From an uncultured Burkholderiaceae bacterium (lineage in GTDB: Bacteria > Pseudomonadota > Gammaproteobacteria > Burkholderiales > Burkholderiaceae), in NCBI GenBank assembly GCA_937871985.1, contig CALMPB010000349.1, forward strand, positions 1 to 45,188: a stretch of DNA of 45,188 bases, given 5' to 3'. The notes beneath the pieces are model-generated. The model searched no databases. It was not told the DNA's origin and worked only from the letters and a program-made list of their open reading frames with translations. Each line of letters begins with the position of its first letter. The first letter of the stretch is position 1. The translations under genes and the position numbers were made by a program. Below, piece after piece: positions 32,731-41,077 of this stretch.

Positions 32731-33917
32731 GACATGCCGTGCGCTGTTGTGCCGCGGTGGATGCGCAAGGTTTCATCGTAGGCTTGCTGCATCAGGTCGA
32801 GGCTGTGGTTCCAGCTGTATTTCTCGCGCACTCGCATGCGACCGGCGGCGCCCATCGCGGCTCGCAAGCGGGGATCGAGCACCAGGGTTTCGAGCCTGGC
32901 TGAGGCTGCATCGGCATCTTCGATGGGAACGACGAAGCCGGTCACTCCGTCCAGAACCACTTCGGCAGGGCCATCGGCATCCGAAACCACGACCGGTAGC
33001 CCGCTGGAGCAGGCCTCCAGGATCGCTACGCCAAAGCTGTCGCGACGGCTCAGGGCGACATAGATGTCGAGTTCGTCCAGCGCCGCCGGCACGTCACAGT
33101 GTGGAATCTGCCCCTTGAGTTCGACACAATCGCCCAGCCCTAGGTCTTCGGCCATCGCGGTCAGCATGCGGAATTGGCTGCCGCCACCGTAGATCCGCAG
33201 CATCAGCCGCGCCGCCAGGTCGGGGTGCCTGGGGGCCAGTCTGGCCCTGAGTTTGGCGAATGCGTGGATCAAGGTGTCGATCCCATAAAGCGCTTCCAGT
33301 GTCTTTACGGTGCCGATAATGATGCGATCGGACGGGCAGGGTGCGATTTGGGGGGAAAACTGGTGTTCATCGATGCCGAAAGGCGTGACGAACAGCGGGG
33401 TGTCGGAAAGTGCCCGCATTTTAGTCGCCATCGCCTGGCTCGTCGCTCCCAGCGCCGTTGCCTGGTCGAGGTTTCTGCACAGTGTGTTGCGATGCCAGCG
33501 ACTCGTCTCGGGAAAATCGTAGATGTCACTGCCCCAGGCCGACAGCAGATTCGGCAGGTAGCGTGAGCGGCGCGCCAGTACGCCGTAGCCCGACGCATAG
33601 TGGGTATTGAGCAGATCGGGTTTTATCCGCGTGAGCAGCCGGCGCAACCGGCCGGCGGCGAGAAAATAGCCAAAAGGGGCGCCGTAGGGAAGTTTGTATT
33701 GATGTACTGCCGGCGCTATGTCGGACGATGGGTCGTCGAGCGACAGCACGTGAACCGTATGCCCTCGGTCGCTCAGGCCATTTGCCCATCGCACGGTGTG
33801 GATGCTGCGCGCTGAACCCAGCAGGGCGACACTCAGGGGGGCGGTGGAGGCGGGATTGATGGAGGGGAGGTGTGCGGGGGCCGGTACGGTTGATAGGATT
33901 TTAGAATCGGTAGACAA
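32727..33917 (-). CDS. wlbH: GT4-family glycosyltransferase
   Basis: A 396-residue GT-B enzyme: SVALLGSARSIHTVRWANGL at the N-domain, NTHYASGYGVLA acceptor side, then RIIIGTVKTLEALYGIDTLI and RRDSFGVAILEACSSGLPVV with the conserved E-x7-E of GT4. In Bordetella, WlbH is one of the transferases assembling the band-A trisaccharide. The only in-frame start before the conserved core is a TTG at 33917, which gives a disordered proline-rich leader of about 28 residues; the true start may be a later non-standard codon. It follows a 142-base gap after wlbG, the longest inside the operon. Confidence 0.85.
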   Translation of the reverse strand: MSTDSKILSTVPAPAHLPSINPASTAPLSVALLGSARSIHTVRWANGLSDRGHTVHVLSLDDPSSDIAPAVHQYKLPYGAPFGYFLAAGRLRRLLTRIKPDLLNTHYASGYGVLARRSRYLPNLLSAWGSDIYDFPETSRWHRNTLCRNLDQATALGATSQAMATKMRALSDTPLFVTPFGIDEHQFSPQIAPCPSDRIIIGTVKTLEALYGIDTLIHAFAKLRARLAPRHPDLAARLMLRIYGGGSQFRMLTAMAEDLGLGDCVELKGQIPHCDVPAALDELDIYVALSRRDSFGVAILEACSSGLPVVVSDADGPAEVVLDGVTGFVVPIEDADAASARLETLVLDPRLRAAMGAAGRMRVREKYSWNHSLDLMQQAYDETLRIHRGTTAHGMS

Positions 33918-34059
33918 TCTGCTGCTGGCTTCCGTTGATTTTTAATACGGCAGAATACGAACGGACTATGACAGGTGATGCCGGAGTCACGTTTATCGGA
34001 CTGAATCCAGTTGTATCGACGCTAACGCAAGCGGCCTTGCCTTAGACCCGCATACTGAC

Positions 34060-34653
34060 TCAGTCTTTAATGATCGCAAAAAATGTGGCGATTAGAATGC
34101 GCAGGTCGCCGATGAAGGACCGCGTGAGCACATACTCTTGTTGTAGCCGCAGCTTTTCCGGTAGGACGGTTTCCCGGTAAGCGCGTTCGGGATCGCTGGA
34201 CTGGGCCAGCAGATCGTTTTCGTGCCTGAACCGGATGGAGGCGAGGTCGGTAATGCCAGGCCTGACTGACAAGACGATACGCCGCGTCGTATCGGGATAG
34301 AGCTCGACATAACGCGGTACCTCCGGGCGGGGGCCGACGACGCTCATGTCGCCCATCAGGACATCGATAAGTTGGGGCAGTTCGTCGAGTTTCCAGTGGC
34401 GGATCCAGGCGCCGGTGCGTGTGATGCGGGTGTCGCCACCGATAGTAATTTCTTTCGCATTGTCGTTGCTGCTTACGGACATGCTACGAAACTTATGAAT
34501 CCGGAACGGTTGGCCATCCTTGCCGACTCGTACTTGGCGGTAAAACACCGGACCGGGCGTGTCGCGCTTGATCGCCACCGCCACCACCGCGAACAGTGGG
34601 GACAGGACGATCAGGCCTGACAGTGACACGATAATGTCGAACAGCCGCTTCAT
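34060..34653 (-). CDS. wlbG: Phosphoglycosyl transferase (bacterial sugar transferase family)
   Basis: A 197-residue PglC-like enzyme. The N-terminal re-entrant/membrane helix (RLFDIIVSLSGLIVLSPLF) leads to DTPGPVFYRQVRVG, IHKFRSM, KLDELPQLIDVLMGDMSVVGPRPE and a C-terminal amphipathic tail. This compact form transfers a phospho-sugar from UDP-sugar to undecaprenyl phosphate, so it is the likely initiator of the band-A trisaccharide, probably with UDP-FucNAc4N or its derivative. The ATG at 34653 overlaps the wlbF stop by one base. The open frame extends upstream, antisense-like, and is ignored. Confidence 0.92.
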   Translation of the reverse strand: MKRLFDIIVSLSGLIVLSPLFAVVAVAIKRDTPGPVFYRQVRVGKDGQPFRIHKFRSMSVSSNDNAKEITIGGDTRITRTGAWIRHWKLDELPQLIDVLMGDMSVVGPRPEVPRYVELYPDTTRRIVLSVRPGITDLASIRFRHENDLLAQSSDPERAYRETVLPEKLRLQQEYVLTRSFIGDLRILIATFFAIIKD

Positions 34654-35828
34654 CAGGCGCGCAGCAGGGAGTCCACGGCATGCATGACGCGAGCGGTTTC
34701 GCCGTCGGACATGCGTGAATAGATCGGCAGGCTGACCATGCATTCGTAGGCCGCTTGCGAATGCGGGAACATCGTGGGTTGGAGCCCGTAGCGGTCGCGC
34801 CAATAGGGCTGCAGGTGCAGCGGTACGTAATGTACGCTGCAACCGATACCGGTTTCCGTCATGCGCACGATGAACTCGTCGCGACCGATGGGAGCTTCGG
34901 GTGCCAGGCGCAGCACATACAGGTGCCAAGCATGAGTGTCGTTCGCATCATAGCCGCGTCCGGCCAGGCGTTCGGGGCTTGGTGGCAACACTACAGGCAG
35001 GCTGGCGAATGCGCGGTCGTATTCGCCGGCGATGTCGGCGCGGCGGTCGCGCATGGCGCGCACGCGGGCCAGTTGCACGCGTCCCATCGCTGCAGCGGTG
35101 TCGGGCAGGTTGTACTTGAACCCGGGCGCCACGATTTCGTAGTACCAGGCGGGCTTTTTCGAGGTGAAGCGATCGAAGGCGTCGCGATCGATGCCATGCA
35201 GCCGCATCACACGGCAACGCTTGGCAAGCGCGGGATCGCGGGTCACGACCATCCCGCCTTCGCCGGTGGCCAGCGTTTTGGTGGCGTAGAAGCTGTAGAC
35301 AGTGATATCGCTGTCGAGGCTGCCGATCAATCCACCTTTCCAGGTGCAAGGCAGGGCATGCGCCGCATCCTCGATGACACGAAGACCGTGGCGGCGAGCG
35401 ATGTCCAGAATGGCCGTCATGTCGCACGACAAGCCGCCGTAGTGCACAGGAATGATGGCTTTGGTACGCGGCGTGATGGCCCGCTCGATGGATTCGGGGC
35501 TCACGCAGAAGGTGTCCGGGTCGATATCCACCAGCACCGGCTCGGCACCCAAGTACCGAGCCACTTCCGCGCTTGCGGTGAAGGTATGGGTGGTGGTGAT
35601 GACCTCGTCCCCCTGGCCCACGCCAATGGCTTCCAGCGCCAGATGCAGGCCAGCGGTGGCCGAGTTCACCGCCACGGCTTCCACGCCGCCACCGATGAAG
35701 GTCGCGAATTCCTGCTCGAACGCTCGGGCATTCGGGCCCGTCGTGAGCCAGCCGGATCGCATGGCTTCGGTGACGGCCGCTATTTCGGCGTCGCCGATGT
35801 CCGGTAGCGCAAAAGGGATGAAAGACAT
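34653..35828 (-). CDS. wlbF: DegT/DnrJ/EryC1 sugar aminotransferase
   Basis: A 391-residue PLP enzyme: [56 protein letters not shown] and the lysine in [16 protein letters not shown] (Lys184). It most likely aminates the 4-keto-6-deoxy product of WlbL, giving the 4-amino sugar of the band-A trisaccharide (FucNAc4NMe in classical Bordetella). It ends by overlapping wlbG and follows wlbE by 17 bases. Length is normal for the family. Confidence 0.92.
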   Translation of the reverse strand: MSFIPFALPDIGDAEIAAVTEAMRSGWLTTGPNARAFEQEFATFIGGGVEAVAVNSATAGLHLALEAIGVGQGDEVITTTHTFTASAEVARYLGAEPVLVDIDPDTFCVSPESIERAITPRTKAIIPVHYGGLSCDMTAILDIARRHGLRVIEDAAHALPCTWKGGLIGSLDSDITVYSFYATKTLATGEGGMVVTRDPALAKRCRVMRLHGIDRDAFDRFTSKKPAWYYEIVAPGFKYNLPDTAAAMGRVQLARVRAMRDRRADIAGEYDRAFASLPVVLPPSPERLAGRGYDANDTHAWHLYVLRLAPEAPIGRDEFIVRMTETGIGCSVHYVPLHLQPYWRDRYGLQPTMFPHSQAAYECMVSLPIYSRMSDGETARVMHAVDSLLRA

Positions 35829-35845
35829 GATTCGACGTCAGTTGG

Positions 35846-37105
35846 CTAGCTACGTAGGGAAACGGGGATTGTAGTGGACGCTGGCGGGGGCGCGCCAAGC
35901 GACTCGAGGAACTGGCGTGCCAGGGTGGGGTAGCTGTGGTGTTGCTGCACGAAGCCCTTGCCGCGCAGGCCAAGGGCCTTGCGCTCGGCCGCGGGCAGGC
36001 GCGCCAGCCCGGCGATTGCGTCGGCGATGGCGGGTACGTCATCGGCGGCTACGCTGGTGCCACAGCCGGCATCGCGAACCAGGTCGTAGGGGGAGTTGGT
36101 GGCATGCACCACCGGCAGGCCAGCCAGCATGTAATCGAACAGTTTGTTGGGACTGGTGCCGAATTGGTATAGCGGGCTATCGTGCCAGCCGATGTAGGCG
36201 ATGTCGGCCAGCGCCAGCGCGCAGGGCACCGCGCGCTTCTCGATCGGATCCAGGAACAGGATGTTCTTCAGGCCCAATGCCTGTGCGCGTTGTTGCAATT
36301 GGGGCTTTTCCACGCCCTTGCCAATTAGCAGGAAGCCGATATCCGCGGCTTCCGGGCGGGCAGCCGCATCGATCAGCGGGTCCAGCGCGTTCGAGACTGC
36401 ATGGCCCCCGGCATAGATGCAAAGAGCCTTGAACGGTTGCGCAAAGGCGGCGATCCGGGCTTCGACAGCGGCTTGCAATGGGCGCGGCGATTCAGCGGGG
36501 TCGAAGCCGTTGGGGATATAGGCGAACTTCTCCGGCGCCATGCCGCGGGATTGCAGATGCGGCGCTGTACCAGGCAGGAGCGAGATGACCCTGTCGGCAC
36601 GCCGGCAGGCATAGTCTTCCGCCAGCTGCATGGAGAAAATCATGGGGTGGAGCGGGGAAAAACCGCCCAACAGCCGCGGCGTCAGCGGCCAGAGGTCATG
36701 CACTTCGAAAACCAGCCGGGCGCTTGCGACGCGTGCGATCTTGGCGGCGGGCCAGATGTCATAGGGATAGGTCGACGAGGCGATGACGACATCCGGGCGC
36801 ATGGCGGCGAGTTCATGCGCCATGCCGCGCACTTTCGCCGTGAACTGCAGCATGTTGAGCAACCGCTTGGCGCCGTTGCCGGCGTATGGGCGGGTGCGCA
36901 GCCAGACATAGTCGACGCCGTCGATGTTTTCGCGGGCCACCCCGGCGGACGGCTCGGGGTTGTGCTGGCGCAGGTGGGAGACGCTGCTGGCAACGATGGT
37001 GACGCGGTGGCCTTGCCGCACCCATTCCCGGGCCAGATAGTATGGCCGGAACTCCATGCCATGTCGTGGCGAGCCGGCGTAGTGGTTGATGAGCAGGATA
37101 TTCAT
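35846..37105 (-). CDS. wlbE: GT4-family glycosyltransferase
   Basis: A 419-residue GT-B protein: MNILLINHYAGSPRHGMEFRPYYLAREW at the start (split here only for identification), then EVHDLWPLTP and FGTSPNKLFDYMLAGLPVVHATN with the GT4 donor-site glutamate/aspartate region. It resembles WbuB-type transferases, using a UDP-N-acetylamino sugar. In the standard Bordetella order wlbD lies between wlbC and this gene; here only 70 bases separate them. The ATG at 37105 is chosen over an upstream alternative at 37138 because the NILLINHYAG strand is normally the very N-terminus. Confidence 0.85.
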   Translation of the reverse strand: MNILLINHYAGSPRHGMEFRPYYLAREWVRQGHRVTIVASSVSHLRQHNPEPSAGVARENIDGVDYVWLRTRPYAGNGAKRLLNMLQFTAKVRGMAHELAAMRPDVVIASSTYPYDIWPAAKIARVASARLVFEVHDLWPLTPRLLGGFSPLHPMIFSMQLAEDYACRRADRVISLLPGTAPHLQSRGMAPEKFAYIPNGFDPAESPRPLQAAVEARIAAFAQPFKALCIYAGGHAVSNALDPLIDAAARPEAADIGFLLIGKGVEKPQLQQRAQALGLKNILFLDPIEKRAVPCALALADIAYIGWHDSPLYQFGTSPNKLFDYMLAGLPVVHATNSPYDLVRDAGCGTSVAADDVPAIADAIAGLARLPAAERKALGLRGKGFVQQHHSYPTLARQFLESLGAPPPASTTIPVSLRS

Positions 37106-37139
37106 GGCTGCATCGTAGCGCGTCGGCGCGCAGGGCACT

Positions 37140-37165
37140 GCGCGGCGCCGCTTGTGGCGCCGCGC
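37140..37165. repeat. Perfect 10-bp GC hairpin between wlbC and wlbE
   Basis: GCGCGGCGCC (37140-37149) pairs with GGCGCCGCGC (37156-37165) around a six-base loop. There is no T-run, so it is not an obvious terminator. It sits exactly where wlbD would be expected and may stabilise or attenuate the transcript at this junction. Confidence 0.65.
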
Positions 37166-37175
37166 CTTGGCGGGA

Positions 37176-38276
37176 TCAGCTCAGTGCGGCGCGCAGCGCG
37201 GCAACGATCTGGTCCTGGGTCGCTTCGTCCAGGTCCGGGTGCATCGGCAGGCTCATGACCGTGGCCGCCAATGTGTCGGACACCGGCGTGGCGCCTTCGG
37301 CCGCCGCGAATTCGGCATAGGCCGGCTGCGCGTGGATGGGGCGAGGATAGTGGATCGCCGTCGGAATGCCGGCTTCCTTCAGGTGCGCGATCACGGCTTC
37401 GCGGTTGGGCACCATGACGGTGAACTGGGCCCAGACGCTGTCGCGATCCGGACGCACAGTGACCGTACGCGCACCGCCCGGCAGGTCAGCCAGCAGTTGC
37501 TGGTAGCGAGCACCGATCTTGATGCGCTGCTCCACTTCCCACTCGAAACGTTCCAGCTTGCCCAGCACCACGGCGCATTGCAGCGTGTCCATGCGGCCAC
37601 CCACGCCGATGCGCGAGTGGTAGTAGCGGGCCGATTGGCCGTGCACACGGATCTCGCGCATGGCTTGCGCCAGGGCGTCGTCATTGGTAAACAGCGCACC
37701 GCCGTCGCCATAGCAGCCCAGGGGCTTGCTGGGGAAGAAGCTGGTGCAGCCGATCTTGGACAGGTTGCAGCTCTTCTTGCCCTTGTAGGTGGCGCCGAAG
37801 CTCTGCGCGGCGTCTTCGATGACGGCGATGCCGTGCTTGTCGGCGATGGCATTGACCTCGTCCATGTCGCCGCATTGGCCGTACAGCGACACCGGGATGA
37901 TGGCCTTGGTGCGCGGCGTGATCTTGGCTTCGATCTCGGAAACCTTGATGTTGCAAGTGTCGGGCTCGACGTCCACGAACACGGGCACGGCGCCCAGCAG
38001 CACGATGACTTCCGCCGTCGCCACGAATGTGAACGAGGTGGTGATGACTTCGTCGCCGGCCTTTACTCCCAGCGCCATCAGCGCGATCAGCAGCGCCTCG
38101 GTGCCGGAGGCGACCGTGACGCAATGCTTGGCACCGGTATACGCGCACAGCGCGGCTTCCAGTTCCTTGACCTCGGGGCCCATGATGTACTGGCCGTGGT
38201 CGAGCACGGCCTGGATGCGGGCGTTGATCGGGTCGCGCAGGACTTGGTATTGCTTCTTCAGGTCAATGAATTGCAT
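37176..38276 (-). CDS. wlbC: UDP-2-acetamido-2-deoxy-3-keto-glucuronate 3-aminotransferase
   Basis: A 366-residue PLP aminotransferase: MQFIDLKKQY start, VASGTEALLIALMALG, TTSFTFVATAEVI, VIEDAAQSFGATYKGKKS and the lysine in TSFFPSKPLGCYGDGG (Lys184). It matches WlbC/WbpE, which aminates the 3-keto sugar made by WlbA, giving the precursor of 2,3-diacetamido-2,3-dideoxyuronic acid. It follows wlbB after six bases. Full length. Confidence 0.94.
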   Translation of the reverse strand: MQFIDLKKQYQVLRDPINARIQAVLDHGQYIMGPEVKELEAALCAYTGAKHCVTVASGTEALLIALMALGVKAGDEVITTSFTFVATAEVIVLLGAVPVFVDVEPDTCNIKVSEIEAKITPRTKAIIPVSLYGQCGDMDEVNAIADKHGIAVIEDAAQSFGATYKGKKSCNLSKIGCTSFFPSKPLGCYGDGGALFTNDDALAQAMREIRVHGQSARYYHSRIGVGGRMDTLQCAVVLGKLERFEWEVEQRIKIGARYQQLLADLPGGARTVTVRPDRDSVWAQFTVMVPNREAVIAHLKEAGIPTAIHYPRPIHAQPAYAEFAAAEGATPVSDTLAATVMSLPMHPDLDEATQDQIVAALRAALS

Positions 38277-38282
38277 GTTGTC

Positions 38283-38852
38283 TCACACCAATTGGCACAC
38301 GCCGTCTTTGAGCAGGTATTGGTCGCCGGTTGCGGGGCAGGTGGTCTGCCCGTTGCCGGTCAGCGGCAGGTCCAGTTGTTCCCCGTGGCGGCTCATCCAG
38401 CCAATCTGGCGGGCGGGCACGCCCACCACCAGGGCGAAGTCGGGCACGTCGCGGTTCACGACGGCGCCAGCGCCGACGAAGGCGTAGCGGCCCACGGTCG
38501 AGCCGCACACGATGGTGCAGTTGGCGCCCAGGGTTGCGCCCTGGCGCACGATCGTGTCGCGGTACTCGTTCTTGCGTTCGATGGCCGCGCGCGGGTTGTA
38601 CACGTTGGTGAAGACCATGCTGGGGCCGCAGAACACGTCGTCTTCAAGTGTCACGTTGTCGTAGACGGAGACGTTGTTCTGGATCTTGACGCGGTTGCCG
38701 ATCTTGACGCGGTTGCCGACGTAGACGTTCTGGCCCAACGAACAGGCCTCGCCGATGACGGCGCCGCCCGACACATGAACCCAGTGCCAGACGCGGGTGC
38801 CGGCGCCGATTTGTGCGCCGTCGTCGACGATGGCGGTGGAATGGATGCTCAT
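38283..38852 (-). CDS. wlbB: UDP-2-acetamido-3-amino-glucuronate N-acetyltransferase
   Basis: A 189-residue left-handed beta-helix acetyltransferase with hexapeptide repeats ([41 protein letters not shown]) and a WHWVHVS segment carrying histidines typical of WlbB/WbpD. It acetylates the 3-amino group after WlbC. The ATG at 38852 is five bases after the wlbA stop. The C-terminal [14 protein letters not shown] tail with its CPATGDQY stretch is usual for the family. Confidence 0.93.
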   Translation of the reverse strand: MSIHSTAIVDDGAQIGAGTRVWHWVHVSGGAVIGEACSLGQNVYVGNRVKIGNRVKIQNNVSVYDNVTLEDDVFCGPSMVFTNVYNPRAAIERKNEYRDTIVRQGATLGANCTIVCGSTVGRYAFVGAGAVVNRDVPDFALVVGVPARQIGWMSRHGEQLDLPLTGNGQTTCPATGDQYLLKDGVCQLV

Positions 38853-38857
38853 GATGG

Positions 38858-39910
38858 TCAATCCAGCGGCAACGGCACGCGCAGGCCATCGCGCGCGGAA
38901 CGGTAGATGGCGGTCAGCAGGGCCAGCGACTGCAGGCCTTCGCGTCCGTCGGTCTCGGGTTCGCACTCGCCGCGCAGCACGCGGATGACGTTGTCGTAAT
39001 AGAGCGGATGGCCGAAGCCATACACCGAGGTGGTCTCGTAGTTGGCTTCGCGGATCTTGGCGTCGTCGGGATGCTCGTCGGCGAACTTCCATTCGTCGAT
39101 GCGGTTGACGGCCACGCCGCCCACGCGCACGGTGCCCTTTTCGCCCAGGATGGTGATCGAGCCTTCCAGGTTCTGCGGATAGGTCAGCATGGTGACGTTG
39201 ATCGAACCCATGGCGCCATGGCGCCAGCGGATCGCGGCCACGCCCGTGTCTTCGGCTTCGATGCGGCGGGCCAGCGTGGCGGTGTAGGCATACACGCTTT
39301 CCACGGGGCCGACCAGCCAGTCAAGCAGGTCGACATAATGGCTGGCCTGGTTCATGAAGGCGCCGCCGTCCCACTCCCATTTGCCGCGCCAGCGGGCGGC
39401 ATCGTAATAATCCTGTGGACGGGTCCAGAACACATTGACCGTGACCATATAGATACGGCCGAAACGGCCGTTTTCGATGGCCTTCTTGAGCAGCTGCAGC
39501 GTGGCGTTGCGACGGTTCTGCTTGACGACGAACAGGCGCACGCCGGCTTCGTCGCAGGCCTTGACCATGCGCTTGCCGTCTTCCCAGCGCGTCGCCATCG
39601 GCTTTTCGCTGACCACGTGGCGGCCCGATTGTGCCACTTCGATCGCTTGCCAGGGATGCAGGCCGGACGGCGTGGCCAGAATGACCGCGTCTGCGGTGGT
39701 ATGCGCCAGCATTTCCGTCAGGGACGAGAACGGTCGGGCGCCGGTGGCTTCCGCGGCGGCTTTCAGCGCGGCGGGATTGGTGTCACAGACGTCCACGAGC
39801 TCGGCGCGGTCGCTGTGTTGCGCAATGGCGCCGATATGGTTCTTGGAAATGCGCCCACATCCTACCAGGGCGAAACGGACCTTGCGGTCGGTAACTGGAT
39901 CAGCGGTCAT
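38858..39910 (-). CDS. wlbA: UDP-N-acetylglucosaminuronate 3-dehydrogenase
   Basis: A 350-residue Gfo/Idh/MocA oxidoreductase: [17 protein letters not shown] (NAD-binding Rossmann), VSEKPMA with the catalytic Lys103, and the [20 protein letters not shown] stretch of the C-terminal domain (given only by its ends here: GGAF to WLVG). WlbA oxidises C3 of UDP-GlcNAcA, the first of the wlb-encoded steps. The ATG at 39910 gives the family length; a longer frame to 40030 runs into the divergent control region. It heads the operon, 123 bases from divergent waaC. Confidence 0.94.
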   Translation of the reverse strand: MTADPVTDRKVRFALVGCGRISKNHIGAIAQHSDRAELVDVCDTNPAALKAAAEATGARPFSSLTEMLAHTTADAVILATPSGLHPWQAIEVAQSGRHVVSEKPMATRWEDGKRMVKACDEAGVRLFVVKQNRRNATLQLLKKAIENGRFGRIYMVTVNVFWTRPQDYYDAARWRGKWEWDGGAFMNQASHYVDLLDWLVGPVESVYAYTATLARRIEAEDTGVAAIRWRHGAMGSINVTMLTYPQNLEGSITILGEKGTVRVGGVAVNRIDEWKFADEHPDDAKIREANYETTSVYGFGHPLYYDNVIRVLRGECEPETDGREGLQSLALLTAIYRSARDGLRVPLPLD

Positions 39911-39922
39911 CGGGAGATTAGG

Positions 39923-39950
39923 TTGTTTTGTTGTAAATTGCCGGGATAAT
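39923..39950 (+). promoter_or_regulatory. Candidate waaC promoter in the wlbA-waaC divergent region
   Basis: TTGTTT (39923-39928), a 16-base spacer and GATAAT (39945-39950) face waaC and would give a leader of about 77 bases. The -10 is strong; the -35 is moderate. On the opposite strand a TATTAT word around 39980-39985 is the best -10 candidate for wlbA but has no good -35. Confidence 0.35.
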
Positions 39951-40033
39951 TCGACAGCCCCTCCCGGAATAGAGCGTAATAATACTTTAAGACCGGGTAG
40001 GGGCACGAGCGCATAATCCGCCATTTCCAATCG

Positions 40034-41077
40034 ATGCCAACTCGCATTCTCATTGTCCGCACGTCGTCACTCGGCGATCTGGTGCACATGCTGCCCGCCA
40101 TCTCCGACATCGCCCGCCATGTGCCGGACGCTGAAATCGACTGGATCGCCGAAGAGGCTTTCGCCGAGATCCCCGCATGGCATCCAGCGGTTGGCGAGGT
40201 CATCAAGGTGGCCCACCGCCGCTGGCGCAAGGCCTGGTGGTCGGCGCAGGTCCGGGCCGAGCGCAAGGCCTTGCGCGAGCGCTTGCGCGCCAAGCAATAC
40301 GATATCGTGCTGGACATGCAGGCCCTGCTGAAGTCCGCGTGGCTGGTGCGCCAGGCGCGCGGGGTGCGCCACGGGCTCGATTGGCGGTCGGCGCGCGAGC
40401 CGCTGGCATCGCTGTTTTATAACGTCCGCCATCGGGTGGAGTTCTGGCAGCCGGCGGTCATTCGCCAACGCAAGCTGGCAGCGTTGACATTCGGTTACCA
40501 GTACGGGGGGCAACCCGATTTCGGCCTGCAGGCGTTTTCGCGCCAGGGGGGGCAGGGCGGTGTCGCCGATCCGGTCCACGAGGTGTCCGCCGGCGGATTG
40601 GACGCCACCGAACTGCCACGCCTGCACCATCTGGACAACGACCGCGGCTACGCCGTGATCATGCCGTCGGCCAGCCGCGACGACAAACTATGGCCCGAGG
40701 ACGACTGGCGCGCGGTGTTCCGGCGCCTGCGCGATGCCGGCTGTGCGCTCAAGCTGCTGGCCGGCAACGACCAGGAGGCCGAGCGCGCCCGGCTGCTGGT
40801 GGCCGGCATGGAGGACGTCGAGGTGATGCCGCGCATGGATCTGACCTCGGTTGCCCGGCTGCTGGCCGGAGCGCGCCTCATGGTCGGCCTGGACAGCGGC
40901 CTGACCCATCTGTCGGCCGCGCTGGGACGGCCCACCATTGGCATCTACCGCGCGTCCACGCCGGTGCGCACGCCCCTGGTCGGGTCGAATTACACCGCCA
41001 GCCTGGGCGACCGTGGCGCCTCGCCATCGCGCGAGGCCGTCATGGCTTCGGTGGAGCAGGCGTTGGCTGCGCGCTGA
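40034..41077 (+). CDS. waaC: LPS heptosyltransferase I
   Basis: A 347-residue GT9 enzyme: ILIVRTSSLGDLVHMLPA at the N-terminus, DWIAEEAFAEIPAWHP, DLVLDMQALLKSAWL-type motif (IVLDMQALLKSA) and VGLDSGLTHLSAALGRPTIGIY near the C-terminus. It adds the first heptose to Kdo of the inner core, using ADP-heptose at the inner membrane. It overlaps waaA by one base (TGATG), matching the conserved waaC-waaA pair next to wlb in Bordetella. Confidence 0.95.
   Translation: MPTRILIVRTSSLGDLVHMLPAISDIARHVPDAEIDWIAEEAFAEIPAWHPAVGEVIKVAHRRWRKAWWSAQVRAERKALRERLRAKQYDIVLDMQALLKSAWLVRQARGVRHGLDWRSAREPLASLFYNVRHRVEFWQPAVIRQRKLAALTFGYQYGGQPDFGLQAFSRQGGQGGVADPVHEVSAGGLDATELPRLHHLDNDRGYAVIMPSASRDDKLWPEDDWRAVFRRLRDAGCALKLLAGNDQEAERARLLVAGMEDVEVMPRMDLTSVARLLAGARLMVGLDSGLTHLSAALGRPTIGIYRASTPVRTPLVGSNYTASLGDRGASPSREAVMASVEQALAAR

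Noticed and set aside
34755..35807. 350-residue forward frame opposite wlbF
   Set aside because: Antisense to a complete PLP aminotransferase and without recognisable domains.
37152..38906. 584-residue forward open frame opposite wlbC/wlbB
   Set aside because: It is antisense to two well-recognised enzymes, is rich in Ala, Val, His, Asp and Gly without any motif, and has no ribosome-binding site; typical GC-rich shadow.
39911..40030. 40-residue extension of wlbA
   Set aside because: The first residues are not similar to the WlbA family start and would occupy the divergent promoter region; family length agrees with 39910.
40690..41076. 129-codon extension upstream of waaA
   Set aside because: Runs inside waaC in another frame; WaaA begins with its membrane anchor at 41077.
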